Assembly (NCBI RefSeq): GCF_029207565.1
Contig: NZ_JANCMW010000001.1
Coordinates: forward strand, 496,001-560,000
Length of the DNA stretch: 64,000 nt
Source: Marinobacter iranensis
GTDB lineage: Bacteria > Pseudomonadota > Gammaproteobacteria > Pseudomonadales > Oleiphilaceae
Direction: 5' to 3'
Shown here piece by piece: positions 26,997 through 39,787 of this stretch. The notes under the pieces were generated by a model that saw only the letters and a program-made list of their open reading frames with translations, was not told the DNA's origin and ran no database searches. Every line of letters starts with the position of its first letter. The first letter of the stretch is position 1. The position numbers and the translations under genes are program-made.

Positions 26997-28043
26997 ATGC
27001 CTGTACTTCCCAACTCCCATGAAGCGCTGCTGAAAAATCAGGACCTGTTGCGTGGCCGCCTGGCGGTTATCGGCGTAGCGGATTCCGGTCTACTTCCTGT
27101 GTTGTCCGGAAAAGGACTGGCGGTTACCGAACACCTCGGTATCTACCAGCAGGTGCAAGCCGCCAGTGGCTGGGTCTCTGCCTTTGGTTATGATGATCCT
27201 GGCCTGGCGCCGGGCATGGCCGATACGCTGGTGGTTTTTCTTCCCAAAGCCCGGGCGGAGTTGTCCCTGAGATTGGAGCTGGCGCTGTGGCTGGCGGCAG
27301 AGGGTGCACGACTTATCCTGGTGGGCGAAAAAAAGGAGGGCATTGCCGGCGCGGTGAAGCAGCTTCGGGCGTTGTTGCCCCAGGCCGTCAAGGCCGACAG
27401 TGCCCGCCATTGTCAGGTTTGGCGGGCGGACAACCTGCAGCCGTTGCCAGTCTTCGATGTTAGCCGCTGGCTGCAGTGGCACACCGTTGAATGTGCGGGA
27501 ATCCGTTTCGAGGTGGCCGGCCTGCCCGGTATTTTCAGTGATGGCGAGCTCGATGGCGGCACTGCCATGTTGCTGGAAACCCTGGCTGACTCGCCCGTTG
27601 CCATGGGACGGGTGCTGGACTTCGCCTGCGGAGCCGGCGTTATGGGTGCCTGGGTGCAGTTGCACCAGCGGGCCACCGGCCAGGCTGTCACCCCCGTCGA
27701 TGGGGTGGACGTGCAATCCCAGGCAGTGACCTGCGCCCGTGCCACATACCAGGCCGTATCGGTGGATGGTGTTATTGTGGCCTCTGACGGGCTATCCGCC
27801 GTTGAGGGGCGCTATGCGACGGTTATTACCAACCCACCGTTCCACACGGGTATCCGTACTGATACATCAATGACCGAGCAGTTCCTGCGGGACGTGGCAA
27901 GGCACCTGGAGCCTGGCGGGGAATTGCGTCTGGTGGCGAACAGCTTCCTTCCCTACGAGGCGCTGATCCGACGCCATGTCGGCCCCGTCAGGGCGCTCGC
28001 CGCTGACAGGCGCTTCACTGTCTGGTCCGCGCGGCGTCACTGA
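26997..28043 (+). CDS. rsmC: RsmC, 16S rRNA (guanine-1207-N2) methyltransferase
   Basis: 348 residues with the double Rossmann architecture of RsmC: a degenerate N-terminal half and a catalytic C-terminal half. The SAM-binding motif VLDFACGAGVMGAW and the catalytic NPPF motif (ITNPPFHTG, near residue 278) are intact. RsmC methylates G1207 of 16S rRNA in the assembled 30S subunit. No ribosome site is seen; a long hairpin abuts the start. A related enzyme (rlmG) lies 1 kb downstream. Confidence 0.93.
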   Translation: MPVLPNSHEALLKNQDLLRGRLAVIGVADSGLLPVLSGKGLAVTEHLGIYQQVQAASGWVSAFGYDDPGLAPGMADTLVVFLPKARAELSLRLELALWLAAEGARLILVGEKKEGIAGAVKQLRALLPQAVKADSARHCQVWRADNLQPLPVFDVSRWLQWHTVECAGIRFEVAGLPGIFSDGELDGGTAMLLETLADSPVAMGRVLDFACGAGVMGAWVQLHQRATGQAVTPVDGVDVQSQAVTCARATYQAVSVDGVIVASDGLSAVEGRYATVITNPPFHTGIRTDTSMTEQFLRDVARHLEPGGELRLVANSFLPYEALIRRHVGPVRALAADRRFTVWSARRH

Positions 28044-28125
28044 ACTGTCGCAGGGCTGTCATACGGTCGTCATTCCCATCGCACAAGGTACGGGTAATCC
28101 TTGAACAGGCCGGTGGGGGAAGCCG

Positions 28126-28977
28126 ATGCATCAGTACCGGAGCGTTTTCATTTCCGATGTTCACCTGGGGTCAGCCGATTGCCAGGCGGATTACCTTCTG
28201 GATTTTCTTGATAACGTCAGCTGCGACACCCTGTACCTGGTGGGGGATATTGTCGACCTGATTGCCATGCAGCGTCGGGTGCATTTCCCGGCAAGCCACC
28301 AGGCGGTGGTGCGACGATTCATGGCCATCGCCGCGTCCGGAACGCGGGTGGTGTATGTGCCCGGTAATCATGATGAGTTCCTGCGGCACTTCTGCGGCCA
28401 GACCCTGGCCGGTATCGAGCTGAAGCAGAAAGCCATCCATACCACAGCGGACGGCCGTCGGTTTGTGGTGTGCCACGGCGACCAGTTTGACCAGGTTGTG
28501 CGGTGCAGCCCGCTGATGCTGCTGGTAGGAGACAGGGCGCACGGGCTGCTGCTGCGCCTCAACCGCTGGTTTAATGCCTGGCGGCGGTTGCGCCGCAAAC
28601 CCTATTGGTCACTGGCGGCCTGGGTGAAAAGCCGTATCGGCAAGGCCCGCTCATTTATTCGCCGCTTTGAGCTTGCTGCCCTCACCGCCGCGGAACGTGG
28701 ACACTATGACGGGTTTATCTGCGGGCATATCCATTCCGCCGGATTCCTTCGCAGCCAGGAAGGCCTCTACTGTAATGACGGCGACTGGGTGGAGCATTGC
28801 ACAGCGTTGGTGGAGCAGTATGACGGCAAGCTGGCTATCCTGCACTGGTCGGAACAGCCGGGTATTATTGCCTCGGAGCCTTTGCAACCGGCCCCGGAGT
28901 TCACCGGTGGCCAGCGGCCCGTCATCGACGTGTTGTCGCCGGCGTTTATCGAAAGTATCAACGCAGCGCCGAAGTAG
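28126..28977 (+). CDS. Metallophosphoesterase, UDP-2,3-diacylglucosamine hydrolase-like
   Basis: 283 residues of the calcineurin-like phosphoesterase fold, with all metal motifs: DVHLGS near the start, GDIVD, GNHDE, HGDQFD and GHIHSAG. The arrangement matches the LpxH-related family (LpxH2 / UDP-2,3-diacylglucosamine diphosphatase) that is longer than classical LpxH. Lipid A synthesis is a plausible role, but the family also has members of unknown substrate. It lies between rsmC and rlmG on the same strand. Confidence 0.82.
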   Translation: MHQYRSVFISDVHLGSADCQADYLLDFLDNVSCDTLYLVGDIVDLIAMQRRVHFPASHQAVVRRFMAIAASGTRVVYVPGNHDEFLRHFCGQTLAGIELKQKAIHTTADGRRFVVCHGDQFDQVVRCSPLMLLVGDRAHGLLLRLNRWFNAWRRLRRKPYWSLAAWVKSRIGKARSFIRRFELAALTAAERGHYDGFICGHIHSAGFLRSQEGLYCNDGDWVEHCTALVEQYDGKLAILHWSEQPGIIASEPLQPAPEFTGGQRPVIDVLSPAFIESINAAPK

Positions 28978-28993
28978 TGCTTTTCCCGGGACG

Positions 28994-29018
28994 AAAAAAA
29001 GCCCCTGGGGTAAGGGGC
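28994..29018 (-). terminator. Terminator-like hairpin facing the minus strand
   Basis: GCCCCT (29001-29006) and AGGGGC (29013-29018) form a six-base-pair GC-rich stem. On the plus strand seven A residues precede the stem, so a transcript running leftward would end in the hairpin plus seven U. On the plus strand no T-run follows. The neighbouring genes are both on +. Confidence 0.5.
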
Positions 29019-29102
29019 AAGAAGGTTTGCGACCACAACAAGAGGTGCAACCTGAAATCGTTCCATCAGAGTAGGGTTAATTTCTAGAGTAATCAGCCTA
29101 GA

Positions 29103-30287
29103 ATGTCCGCACTTTGGATAGAGAAGAAGCGGATGCCTGAAATGACAAGCGATGTTCTGGAATTCAGCGGTGGTGCCATGTCCCTGAAACGCCCCGGTGG
29201 AGGCCGCTCGTTACGCGCCTGGGATGCTGCTGATGAGCAGTTGCTGGAGCAGGCCTGCGAACGTTGTACTCCGGAAAGCCACCCGCAGGTATTGATCATC
29301 GATGACCAGTTCGGGGCCCTGACCCTCGGGCTGGCGAAATTCTCTCCGCTCTCTTTTGCAGACAGCCGCACCCTCACCGAATCCCTTGATACCAATGCCT
29401 TGCCAGGGGTGAATGTTCCTGCACCGTTGAATTGGCTGGCACCACCGGAAGGGCCGTTTGATCTGGTGATCATGCGTATTCCCAGGCAACTGGATTACCT
29501 GGCGTGCCTCTTGCGTTGGGTGAACAGTATCCTGACGCCAGGGGGTACTCTTATTGCCGGCGGTATGATCAAGCACCTGCCCTCCCGTAGCGCCGCGATC
29601 TTCGGGGAGTTGGTTCACACCCGGGAGGTCTGTCCCGCGCGCAAGAAATCCAGGGTGATTGTCGCCGGCCCCGGGAGGCAGACGTTAAGAGGCTGGACGG
29701 ATTTATGGCAGGGCTATGGGTTGCCGTCGACCCACTACGAAGTGGCGGGCATGCCGGCCGTGTTCGCCAGGGAAAAGCTTGATATCGGTTCGCGATTGCT
29801 GCTGCCGGCCATCAAGCGGGCGGTTGCCGAGCTTCCGCCTGTGGCACGGGTATTGGACCTGGCCTGCGGGAATGGAGTGCTCGGCTTGTGCGCCCTGGCG
29901 CGCAAGCCGGTGCTGGAAGTGATGTATGCGGACGTGTCCAGCCAGGCTGTGGCCAGTGCGCGCCACAACGTTATGACTGCCTTTCCGGACGCCGTGGCGA
30001 GCTTTCATCACAGTGATGGCGTTCCGGGCGGTGCCGGCCGCTTTGACCTGGTATTGCTGAATCCGCCGTTTCATGAGGGTGGGGTGGTGGGCGACCACAT
30101 CGCCCTGCAACTGTTCCAGCAAGCCGCCCGCCACCTGTCGCCAGATGGCCGAATGCTGATGGTGGGGAACCGGCACCTGGGGTATCACCGCAGTCTCAGG
30201 CGTTACTTTTCGCAGGTGCGTCAGCTCGATGCAGATCCGAAATTCGTAGTGTTTGAGGCCCGTGCTCAGGGAGCCGGCCGGCCGTAA
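29103..30287 (+). CDS. rlmG: RlmG-type 23S rRNA (guanine-1835-N2) methyltransferase
   Basis: 394 residues with an N-terminal domain related to, but lacking the motifs of, the catalytic half, and a C-terminal SAM methyltransferase domain with VLDLACGNGVLGLCAL and the catalytic LLNPPFHEG. Length and the pattern fit RlmG, which modifies G1835 of 23S rRNA. ATG starts at 29133 or 29142 are possible alternatives. The last 22 bases overlap the convergent ribE. Confidence 0.88.
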   Translation: MSALWIEKKRMPEMTSDVLEFSGGAMSLKRPGGGRSLRAWDAADEQLLEQACERCTPESHPQVLIIDDQFGALTLGLAKFSPLSFADSRTLTESLDTNALPGVNVPAPLNWLAPPEGPFDLVIMRIPRQLDYLACLLRWVNSILTPGGTLIAGGMIKHLPSRSAAIFGELVHTREVCPARKKSRVIVAGPGRQTLRGWTDLWQGYGLPSTHYEVAGMPAVFAREKLDIGSRLLLPAIKRAVAELPPVARVLDLACGNGVLGLCALARKPVLEVMYADVSSQAVASARHNVMTAFPDAVASFHHSDGVPGGAGRFDLVLLNPPFHEGGVVGDHIALQLFQQAARHLSPDGRMLMVGNRHLGYHRSLRRYFSQVRQLDADPKFVVFEARAQGAGRP

Positions 30288-30880
30288 CCCATGCGCGCCA
30301 GGGTATCGACAATGGTTTGGGTCTGACTGTCGATTTCGATATTCACCCGGTCACCCACACCTGCATCGGCGAAGGTAGTGGCGCGCAACGTCTCCGGGAT
30401 CAGGTGCACGTTAAAGCGGTTGTCGTTGACCTCCCCGATGGTCAGGCTGGCGCCGTTGATGGCGATGTAGCCCTTGGGGAAAATGTAGCGGGCCCAGGCC
30501 TGCGGTACCTGGAATTCGATGGTGCAGTTGTTCTCGGGCTGGTCAATTGCCACGATATCCGCCGTCGTGTGAACGTGGCCGGAAAGAAGGTGGCCCCCAA
30601 TCTCGTCACCGATCCGCGCAGCCCGCTCGAAGTTCACCCGGTCGCCGGGTTTCAGGTCGCCAAGGGTGGTCAGGCGCAGTGTTTCCTGCATGGCATCAAA
30701 GTAGAGGTTGCGACCTTCCTGCCGTGTTACCGTCAGGCAGGTACCGTCGATGGAAACCGATGCGCCTGTAGTGACATGGTGAACCTGTTGTTCCGGAAAG
30801 CGAATGCTGAAACTGCTCAGCCCCGGCGCGGTGGAGATGTTGTCAACGATGGCAACACCCTGAACAATACCTGTAAACAT
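30266..30880 (-). CDS. ribE: Riboflavin synthase alpha subunit
   Basis: 204 residues, starting with the family hallmark MFTGIVQG and made of two lumazine-binding barrels (about 1-96 and 97-195; repeated GASVSIDGTCLTV and GYIAINGASLTIGEVN). It dismutates two 6,7-dimethyl-8-ribityllumazine molecules to riboflavin. It is slightly shorter than the ~215-residue norm. No other rib gene is nearby, so it may be a second copy or a lone gene. I see no FMN riboswitch in the 200 bases upstream. Confidence 0.9.
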   Translation of the reverse strand: MFTGIVQGVAIVDNISTAPGLSSFSIRFPEQQVHHVTTGASVSIDGTCLTVTRQEGRNLYFDAMQETLRLTTLGDLKPGDRVNFERAARIGDEIGGHLLSGHVHTTADIVAIDQPENNCTIEFQVPQAWARYIFPKGYIAINGASLTIGEVNDNRFNVHLIPETLRATTFADAGVGDRVNIEIDSQTQTIVDTLARMGYGRPAP

Positions 30881-31098
30881 GTATCAACCTCGGGTAGTGT
30901 CTGCGGCCGGTTCCGACCACACTGGATGGGCCAAGGATAGCGATCCCACGGGGCTCTGCCAAGCCACGCAGCCAAGTCACACAGACGGGTACGGTTGTGC
31001 CGTTTTCACTCAAGGATCCGTGCGGGTGGCCGATATACTATCAGGGCGGGTGCAGACTTGAGGGTGTTGCCCCGGGATATATTGACGGGTAAGCAGCC
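30881..31098. other. Divergent intergenic region, ribE / unknown gene
   Basis: About 220 bases hold the upstream regions of two divergent genes. A TATACT (31034-31039) could be the -10 box of the rightward gene, but no good -35 box accompanies it. I see no riboswitch or clear operator. Confidence 0.4.
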
Positions 31099-32016
31099 AT
31101 GGCAGAGAACGAGAGCACACGCCAGCAGACTATCGATACCGCGGGTGCCGGAGAACCCTTGCTGCGCAGGGGGCGCCCGGCGGATCCTCATCCCAATGCG
31201 GGAGAAGGGGGCCGGGGCATCGCTACCGACCCGGCTGCTCCCGCCGTTCCCCATCGTGAGGGGCAGGGTCGTGAGGGGCAGGGCGCGCCGTCCGGGAATG
31301 ATGAACAGGGTACTGAGGACGCCTCAGCCAGTGAACAGCCTGCCAGCGGCGATGAACCGCAGGATATCGAGAAAACCCTGGCTGAATCCCGGCAACGCAA
31401 ACTCCGCCTGATGTTGCGTCAATGCGATCGCGTATTGCTGTTAGATTTCGAACTTCTTGCCCTGCCAGACTGGCCGGACAATTACTCGCTCTCTGCGGCC
31501 CGCCGCAATCGCGACGCCTGGCTTTTCTGTGCGCTCCTGGCAGCGATTGTCTTTCTGAGTGGCATGACCGGTTTTGTGCCGGCCTGGATTGCCGGCGGCG
31601 GCTTTGGCGCCTTTGTGATTATCCTGCTATTGGGTGTGCCGGGCATTCGTCGGCTGTACACGTCGCGGCCCTCCTATCTGGACCTTGTCATCCGCCGTCA
31701 GCGACTGCTTCGCGATGCGCGTAAGCATATTGAGCACCTGGAGGGCAAAGAGGGGCTGGTGTGGCAATGCGCGCGCATGGGCGAGTTCAATTCCGTTCTC
31801 AAAGCGCCCCGCTTCAGCGAGCTACTGGCCCTTTCCGAGCGCCGGGTGCTGGCACGCAACATGAGCCGCCGGGAACATATCCGCCTTTACCTGATCTATC
31901 TGCTGGAAGCAGAGAAAGCTTACTCCCGGGCACAACAGGCTTTCTTCGAGGGCCATCAGCAGGCAATCGACAAGGGCTGGTCTTCGGTGGCTGCCGAACC
32001 CGGGAACAGAGCTTGA
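31099..32016 (+). CDS. Unknown protein: disordered N-terminus and membrane hairpin
   Basis: 305 residues. The first ~90 are low-complexity (G, P, E, R, A) and probably disordered, with a five-residue tandem duplication (REGQG twice). Residues 90-120 look helical; two membrane segments at about 141-157 and 161-180 form a hairpin. A C-terminal cytoplasmic domain of ~120 residues rich in arginine and leucine follows. I recognise no family. It lies 59 bases upstream of psrA on the same strand, but the psrA promoter and operator lie between them. Confidence 0.72.
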   Translation: MAENESTRQQTIDTAGAGEPLLRRGRPADPHPNAGEGGRGIATDPAAPAVPHREGQGREGQGAPSGNDEQGTEDASASEQPASGDEPQDIEKTLAESRQRKLRLMLRQCDRVLLLDFELLALPDWPDNYSLSAARRNRDAWLFCALLAAIVFLSGMTGFVPAWIAGGGFGAFVIILLLGVPGIRRLYTSRPSYLDLVIRRQRLLRDARKHIEHLEGKEGLVWQCARMGEFNSVLKAPRFSELLALSERRVLARNMSRREHIRLYLIYLLEAEKAYSRAQQAFFEGHQQAIDKGWSSVAAEPGNRA

Positions 32017-32041
32017 CATCGCTGCCGGTCAAACGTATGTT
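32013..32041 (+). promoter_or_regulatory. Sigma-70 promoter of psrA
   Basis: TTGACA at 32013-32018 is a perfect -35 box; TATGTT at 32036-32041 lies exactly 17 bases further. The -10 element is inside the first PsrA-type operator box, so PsrA binding should block RNA polymerase. Confidence 0.7.
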
Positions 32042-32056
32042 TCAAACAGACGTTTG
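32030..32056. promoter_or_regulatory. Double PsrA operator
   Basis: Two boxes of the PsrA type (C/G-AAAC-N4-GTTT-C/G) stand side by side: CAAACgtatGTTTC and CAAACagacGTTTG, sharing one central base. Together they form a near-perfect larger palindrome with 12-base arms. They lie 20 bases before the psrA start and cover its -10 box. The box pattern is known for Pseudomonas PsrA. Confidence 0.75.
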
Positions 32057-32075
32057 CTAGAGGCACTGATAACAC

Positions 32076-32750
32076 ATGGCTCAGTCTGATACGGTTGACC
32101 GGATTCTTGATGCAGCGGAAGAGCTCTTCGCCGAGCGTGGGTTTTCTGAAACTTCCCTTCGCATGATTACCAGTAAGGCTAAGGTAAATCTTGCTGCTGT
32201 CAATTACCACTTTGGTTCTAAAAACGCCCTGATCCATGCGGTGTTTGCCCGCTTTCTTACACCGTTCTCCGCCACACTGGAGGATGCGTTTGACGACCTT
32301 GAAGCGCGATGTGACGGCGAGCCACCAACGCTGAACCAGACCCTGTGGGCGCTGACCGAAAGTGCGGTACGCATGCCCCAGCGCAATGAGAAAGGCATTT
32401 CCATATTCATGCGTTTGCTCGGCCTGGCTTACACGCAGTCCCAGGGCCACCTTCGCAAGTTCCTTGAGCAGGAGTATAGCCAGCCATTCAGCCGCTTTAT
32501 GCGCCTGCTGAAAGAGGCGACACCGCAACTGTCGGCGGTGGATCGTTACTGGCGGATACAGTTTATGCTGGGCGCCACTGCATTCACCATGTCCAGCAGT
32601 GATGCATTGCAGGATATTCTGCAAAACAAGTTGGGTGTGGAAACCACAGTTCAGGAAATTGCGGCGCGCCTGGTGCCGTTCCTCGCTGCGGGAATGCAAG
32701 CTGAAGACACCATGCTGGTGCCACCGCCCCATAAAACCTCTGTTGCCTGA
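32076..32750 (+). CDS. psrA: PsrA, TetR-family fatty-acid-responsive regulator
   Basis: 224 residues. The N-terminal helix-turn-helix, beginning MAQSDTVDRILDAAEELFAE and containing NLAAVNYHFGSKNALI, is very close to what I recall of Pseudomonas PsrA. That regulator represses beta-oxidation genes and itself, activates rpoS, and is released by long-chain fatty acids such as oleate. The own-promoter operator fits autoregulation. The C-terminal half is a TetR ligand-binding domain. In Pseudomonas psrA is next to lexA and nagZ; neither is adjacent here. Confidence 0.88.
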   Translation: MAQSDTVDRILDAAEELFAERGFSETSLRMITSKAKVNLAAVNYHFGSKNALIHAVFARFLTPFSATLEDAFDDLEARCDGEPPTLNQTLWALTESAVRMPQRNEKGISIFMRLLGLAYTQSQGHLRKFLEQEYSQPFSRFMRLLKEATPQLSAVDRYWRIQFMLGATAFTMSSSDALQDILQNKLGVETTVQEIAARLVPFLAAGMQAEDTMLVPPPHKTSVA

Positions 32751-32808
32751 ATTGCCTACTCTCGGTTAGGCTTCCGGTTTGGTTTGTCCGCCGGGAGCCT
32801 GACACCGC

Positions 32809-33315
32809 ATGCCAAGTGATCCTGTTTCGACGCCCGTTCCCGGAATCGAGATCAGCCTCGATACGCAAACGCTGACCCTGTTTCCGGATGGCGCGTCCAC
32901 TCCTCTCTCCTATCCTGTTTCAACGGCCCTGAATGGCCCGGGTGAGCGCCAAAGCAGTGGCTGTACTCCAAGAGGCCGGCACTATGTACGGGCAATGGTT
33001 GGTGGCGGGGTTCCCCTTAACTCCGTATTTGTTGCCCGTAGGCCCACCGGCGAAGTGTATTCTGACGCTCTGTCGCGGAAGTTTCCCGAGCGTGACTGGA
33101 TCCTGTCAAGAATCCTGTGGCTGTGCGGGCTTGAGTCCGGGAAAAATCGTGGCCCCGGGGTCGATAGTTTTCGCCGCTTCATATACATTCACGGCACACC
33201 AGATACCGAACCCATGGGTGTTCCACGCTCCCATGGCTGTATACGCATGAGAAATAAAGACGTTGTTGACCTGTATGGTCGGGTCTCACCCGGCATGCCT
33301 GTCACCATACGTTAG
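32809..33315 (+). CDS. L,D-transpeptidase (YkuD) family protein
   Basis: 168 residues. The YkuD catalytic motif is intact: IHGTPD (His128) and SHGCIRM (His142, Cys144). Such enzymes cross-link or trim peptidoglycan through 3-3 bonds or attach lipoproteins. The N-terminus (MPSDPVSTPVPGIEISLD) shows no signal peptide or membrane anchor, which is odd for a periplasmic enzyme. It may be a cytoplasmic member acting on recycled muropeptides. It lies between psrA and mscS on the same strand. Confidence 0.85.
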   Translation: MPSDPVSTPVPGIEISLDTQTLTLFPDGASTPLSYPVSTALNGPGERQSSGCTPRGRHYVRAMVGGGVPLNSVFVARRPTGEVYSDALSRKFPERDWILSRILWLCGLESGKNRGPGVDSFRRFIYIHGTPDTEPMGVPRSHGCIRMRNKDVVDLYGRVSPGMPVTIR

Positions 33316-33347
33316 GATTAGCGGTCGCCATTGAGTAGAGGGAACCG

Positions 33348-36277
<2,930 letters not shown>

Positions 36278-36278
<1 letters not shown>

Positions 36279-39200
36279 CAGGAGGTCAGTTGCCCCAGCA
36301 TGTCGGAAATGCCGTCGAGTTTACCACTGGTTGAGGTATCCTTCAGCCGGAAACGGAAACTGTTGGCGCCTTCCAGGCGATACTGGTCTGGGGAGGATTG
36401 CACTTTTTTAACCAGAACCAGCGGGTCCACCGGCGTGGAGCTGCCGAATTCAAGCCGGGCCCATTCCTTTCCTGCGTCAACCTTTACGATTCCCAGGGCT
36501 TCGGCGCGAATCCTGAGCTCCGACTGGCGAATCAGGTTCTTGGCCGGTTCCGGTAATAATCCGAAGCGGTCGATCATCTCAACCTGAAGTTCTTTTAATC
36601 CCGCCTTGTCGCTCACACTGGCAATCCGCTTGTACAGCATCAGCCGATTGTGGACATCGGGCAGGTAATCGTCCGGAATTAGCGCCGGTATGCGAAGGTT
36701 CATCTCCGTGCCATGGCTCAGTGGCAGTTCGGCATTGGGGGTTCGACCCTCACGTATCGCCTGTACGGCTTCATCCAGCAACTGCATGTAGAGTGTGAAA
36801 CCGATGCTTTCGATCTGGCCGCTCTGTTCTTCTCCCAGCAACTCCCCGGCGCCCCGGATTTCGAGATCGTGGGTAGCCAGCATGAAGCCGGCACCCAGGT
36901 CCTGCGCTTCCGAGATGGCTTCCAGGCGTTTCTTCGCATCCGCTGTTATGGACCTTGGTGGTGGTGTCAGCAGATAGGCATACGCCTGGTGGTGGGAGCG
37001 CCCCACGCGGCCACGGAGCTGATGCAATTGGGCCAGCCCGAATTTGTCCGCGCGTTCGATGATGATGGTGTTGGCACTGGGAATGTCGATGCCGGTTTCA
37101 ATAATGGTGGTACAGACCAGGACGTTGAAGCGCTTGTGGTAGAAGTCCGACATGATCTGTTCCAGATCACGCTCGCGCATCTGGCCATGGGCGACACCCA
37201 CCCGGGCCTCGGGAATCAGCCGGCGCAGGTCCTCGGCGGTTTTCTCAATGGTGGCAACGTCATTGTGCAGGAAATACACCTGGCCGCCGCGCAGCACTTC
37301 CCGCAGGATGGCTTCCTTGACCATGGCCTCGTCCCGCTGGCGGACGAAGGTTTTCACCGACAGGCGCCGGGCCGGCGGGGTGGCGATGATGGACAGGTCC
37401 CGCAGATGCCCCATGGCCATATTGAGGGTCCGGGGAATCGGCGTCGCGGTCAGGTTCAGCATGTCGACTTCGGCGCGCAGTGCTTTCAGGCGTTCTTTCT
37501 GCTGCACACCGAACCGGTGCTCTTCATCGATGATCACCAGCCCCAGGTTCTTGAACTTGATGTCGCCCTGGAGCAGCTTGTGGGTACCGATCACAATGTC
37601 GGCCTTGCCGGCTTCGATCGCCGCCAGGGCTTTGCTCGTCTGTCCGCCGCTGCGGAAGCGGCTGAGCAGCTCTACATTGACGGCGGTGTCCGAGAAGCGG
37701 TCACGGAAGGACTCGTAGTGTTGCTGCGCCAGCAGGGTTGTGGGCACCAGTACCGCCACCTGCTTGCCGGAGTAGGTGGCCATGAACGCGGCGCGCATGG
37801 CGACCTCGGTCTTACCGAAACCGACATCGCCGCAGACCAGACGGTCCATGGGCTTGTCACTGACCATATCTTCGAAGACGGCTTCGATGGCGGCCTGCTG
37901 GTCCGGGGTTTCTTCGAAGGGGAAGCCGGCTGCGAAGGCGCGGTAGGCTTCCTGGGGGTCTTCAAACGAGAACCCCTTGCGTGCTTCCCGGCGGGCGTAG
38001 ACGTCCAGCAGCTCGGCTGCGGTGTCGCGGATTTTCTCCAGTGCCTTCTGCTTGGCGTTGCTCCAACGGTCGGTTCCAAGCTTGTGCAGGGGCGCGTGGT
38101 CGGTGTCCGAACCGGTATAGCGGGAAATCAGGTGCAGGCTGGATACCGGCACATAGAGTTTCGAGCCGCCGGCGTATTCCAGCATCAGGAATTCGCTCGC
38201 TTCGCCCTCGACGGTGATGGTTTCCAGGCCCTGATAACGACCCACACCGTGGTCAATGTGGACGACCGGGGCGCCGATACGCAGCTCGGACAGGTCCCGG
38301 TAGCCGGAATCGTCCACCTCGGTGGGTTTCTCCCGGCGTCGGCGCTGTAGCACCCGTTCGCCAAACAGGGCTGTTTCCGTTATCAGTGCAATATGGTGCT
38401 CTGGTAGCAGCAGGCCGTATTCCATCGGAGCAACGGTGATGCCAAGGGTGACGTCCGGGTCCCCAACGAAGGCCTGCCAGTTCTCCAGTGTCGACAGCTT
38501 GAGGCCGTGGTCGGCCAGGTTCTCTATCAGCGCCTCGCGCCGGCCGGACGATTCCGCACAGATCAGGATCCGGCCATGGAACTCACTGACAAAGCGTTTA
38601 AGGCGGCCGGCGGGGTCTGCGGCACGGCCGTCCATGGATACGTCGGGCAATACCTCCGTGGGGCAGTTGCTGCCGCCAGCGGAGTCAGTGGTTTCAGTGG
38701 CAAGCGTGACCCGTGGAAAACCCTTGAGCTGGCCAAACAGCTCATCCTGTTGCAGGAACAGCTGTGCTGGCGGCAGGATAGGGCGCATCCGGTCATGGCG
38801 CCGCTCCTCGTAGCGGGTGCGGGTTTCGGCGTCAAAGTGCTCTGCCGCTTCGTTAAGGCCGGAGGCCGTGAACACCAGTGTTTCGCCCGGCAGGTAGTCA
38901 AACAGGGTTGCGGTCTGCTCGAAGAACAGCGGCAGGTAGTATTCGATTCCCGGAGGCGTAATGCCGTGGGTGACGTCCTGATAGATCGGCGCATTTTTGT
39001 CGGCGTGGGGGAACTGCTCGAACCAGCGGTTGCGGAATCCGGAGCGGGCTTCCTTATGCCAGGGAAACTCGTTGGCGGGCAGCAGTTCAATTTTCCCGAT
39101 GCGGTCGATGGAGCGCTGGGTTTCCGGGTCAAAGGTTCGCAACGTTTCAATTTCGTCATCAAACAGATCGATCCGGTAGGGCCGGGTGGCGCCCATCGGG

Positions 39201-39787
39201 AATATATCGAGGATAGCGCCGCGAACCGCGTATTCGCCGTGTTCATAAACATTGTCCGCATGACGATAGCCAGCGGATTCCAACTGCATGCGCCAGTTGT
39301 CGATATCCAGTGACTGGCCCACTTCCAGCAACAGTGTGTTTCCCTGCAGGTAACTGACCGGTGGCAGTCGGTGCATGAGGGTTCGGGCCGGCACCACCAG
39401 AACGCCGTGGCTGGTGCCAGGCAGGCGATGCAGCGCCCGGATTCGACGGGAGGTAATGTCCTGGTGCGGCGAAAACAGGTCGTAGGGCAGGGTTTCCCAG
39501 TCCGGCAGCGACAACAGTTCAAGCCCGTCGGGCGTGATGGCTGGCTCGTCTTCATCAGTGGGCAGGCCCAGGTAAAAGCGCATGGACTGCTCGAGACGGA
39601 TGGCTTCCTCGGTACTGCGGGTGATGACCAGCGTCAGGCCGTTATGCGCTTTTGCGCTCTCGCAGATGGCCAGGGCATCGCTGCTGCCATGCAATTGCCC
39701 CCAGGTGCGATGATCCGCAGCTTTAGCCGGCGCAGCAGGTGCCACCAGCACGGGATGTCTGTCGGAATGGGAGGCACCTTGCGTCAT
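36278..39787 (-). CDS. mfd: Mfd transcription-repair coupling factor
   Basis: About 1169 residues, normal for Mfd. Order: UvrB-like N-terminal domains, RNA-polymerase-interaction domain, the RecG-like translocase with Walker A GDVGFGKTEVAMR, DEEH box (IIDEEHRFG) and the later GRVGRSHHQAYAYLL, and a C-terminal regulatory domain. It removes stalled RNA polymerase and recruits UvrA. ATG 39787 follows AGGAG by 13 bases; a TTG at 39826 is less likely. It is divergent from gap and coupled to csiV. Confidence 0.96.

Noticed and set aside
30881..31098. FMN riboswitch in front of ribE
   Set aside because: No conserved RFN stem pattern was found; the region is short and lacks the typical paired elements.
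36713..38350. Long open frame (545 codons) on + inside mfd
   Set aside because: It is the antisense of mfd, with skewed glutamine/histidine/glycine composition and no ribosome site or family motif; high GC leaves such shadows open.
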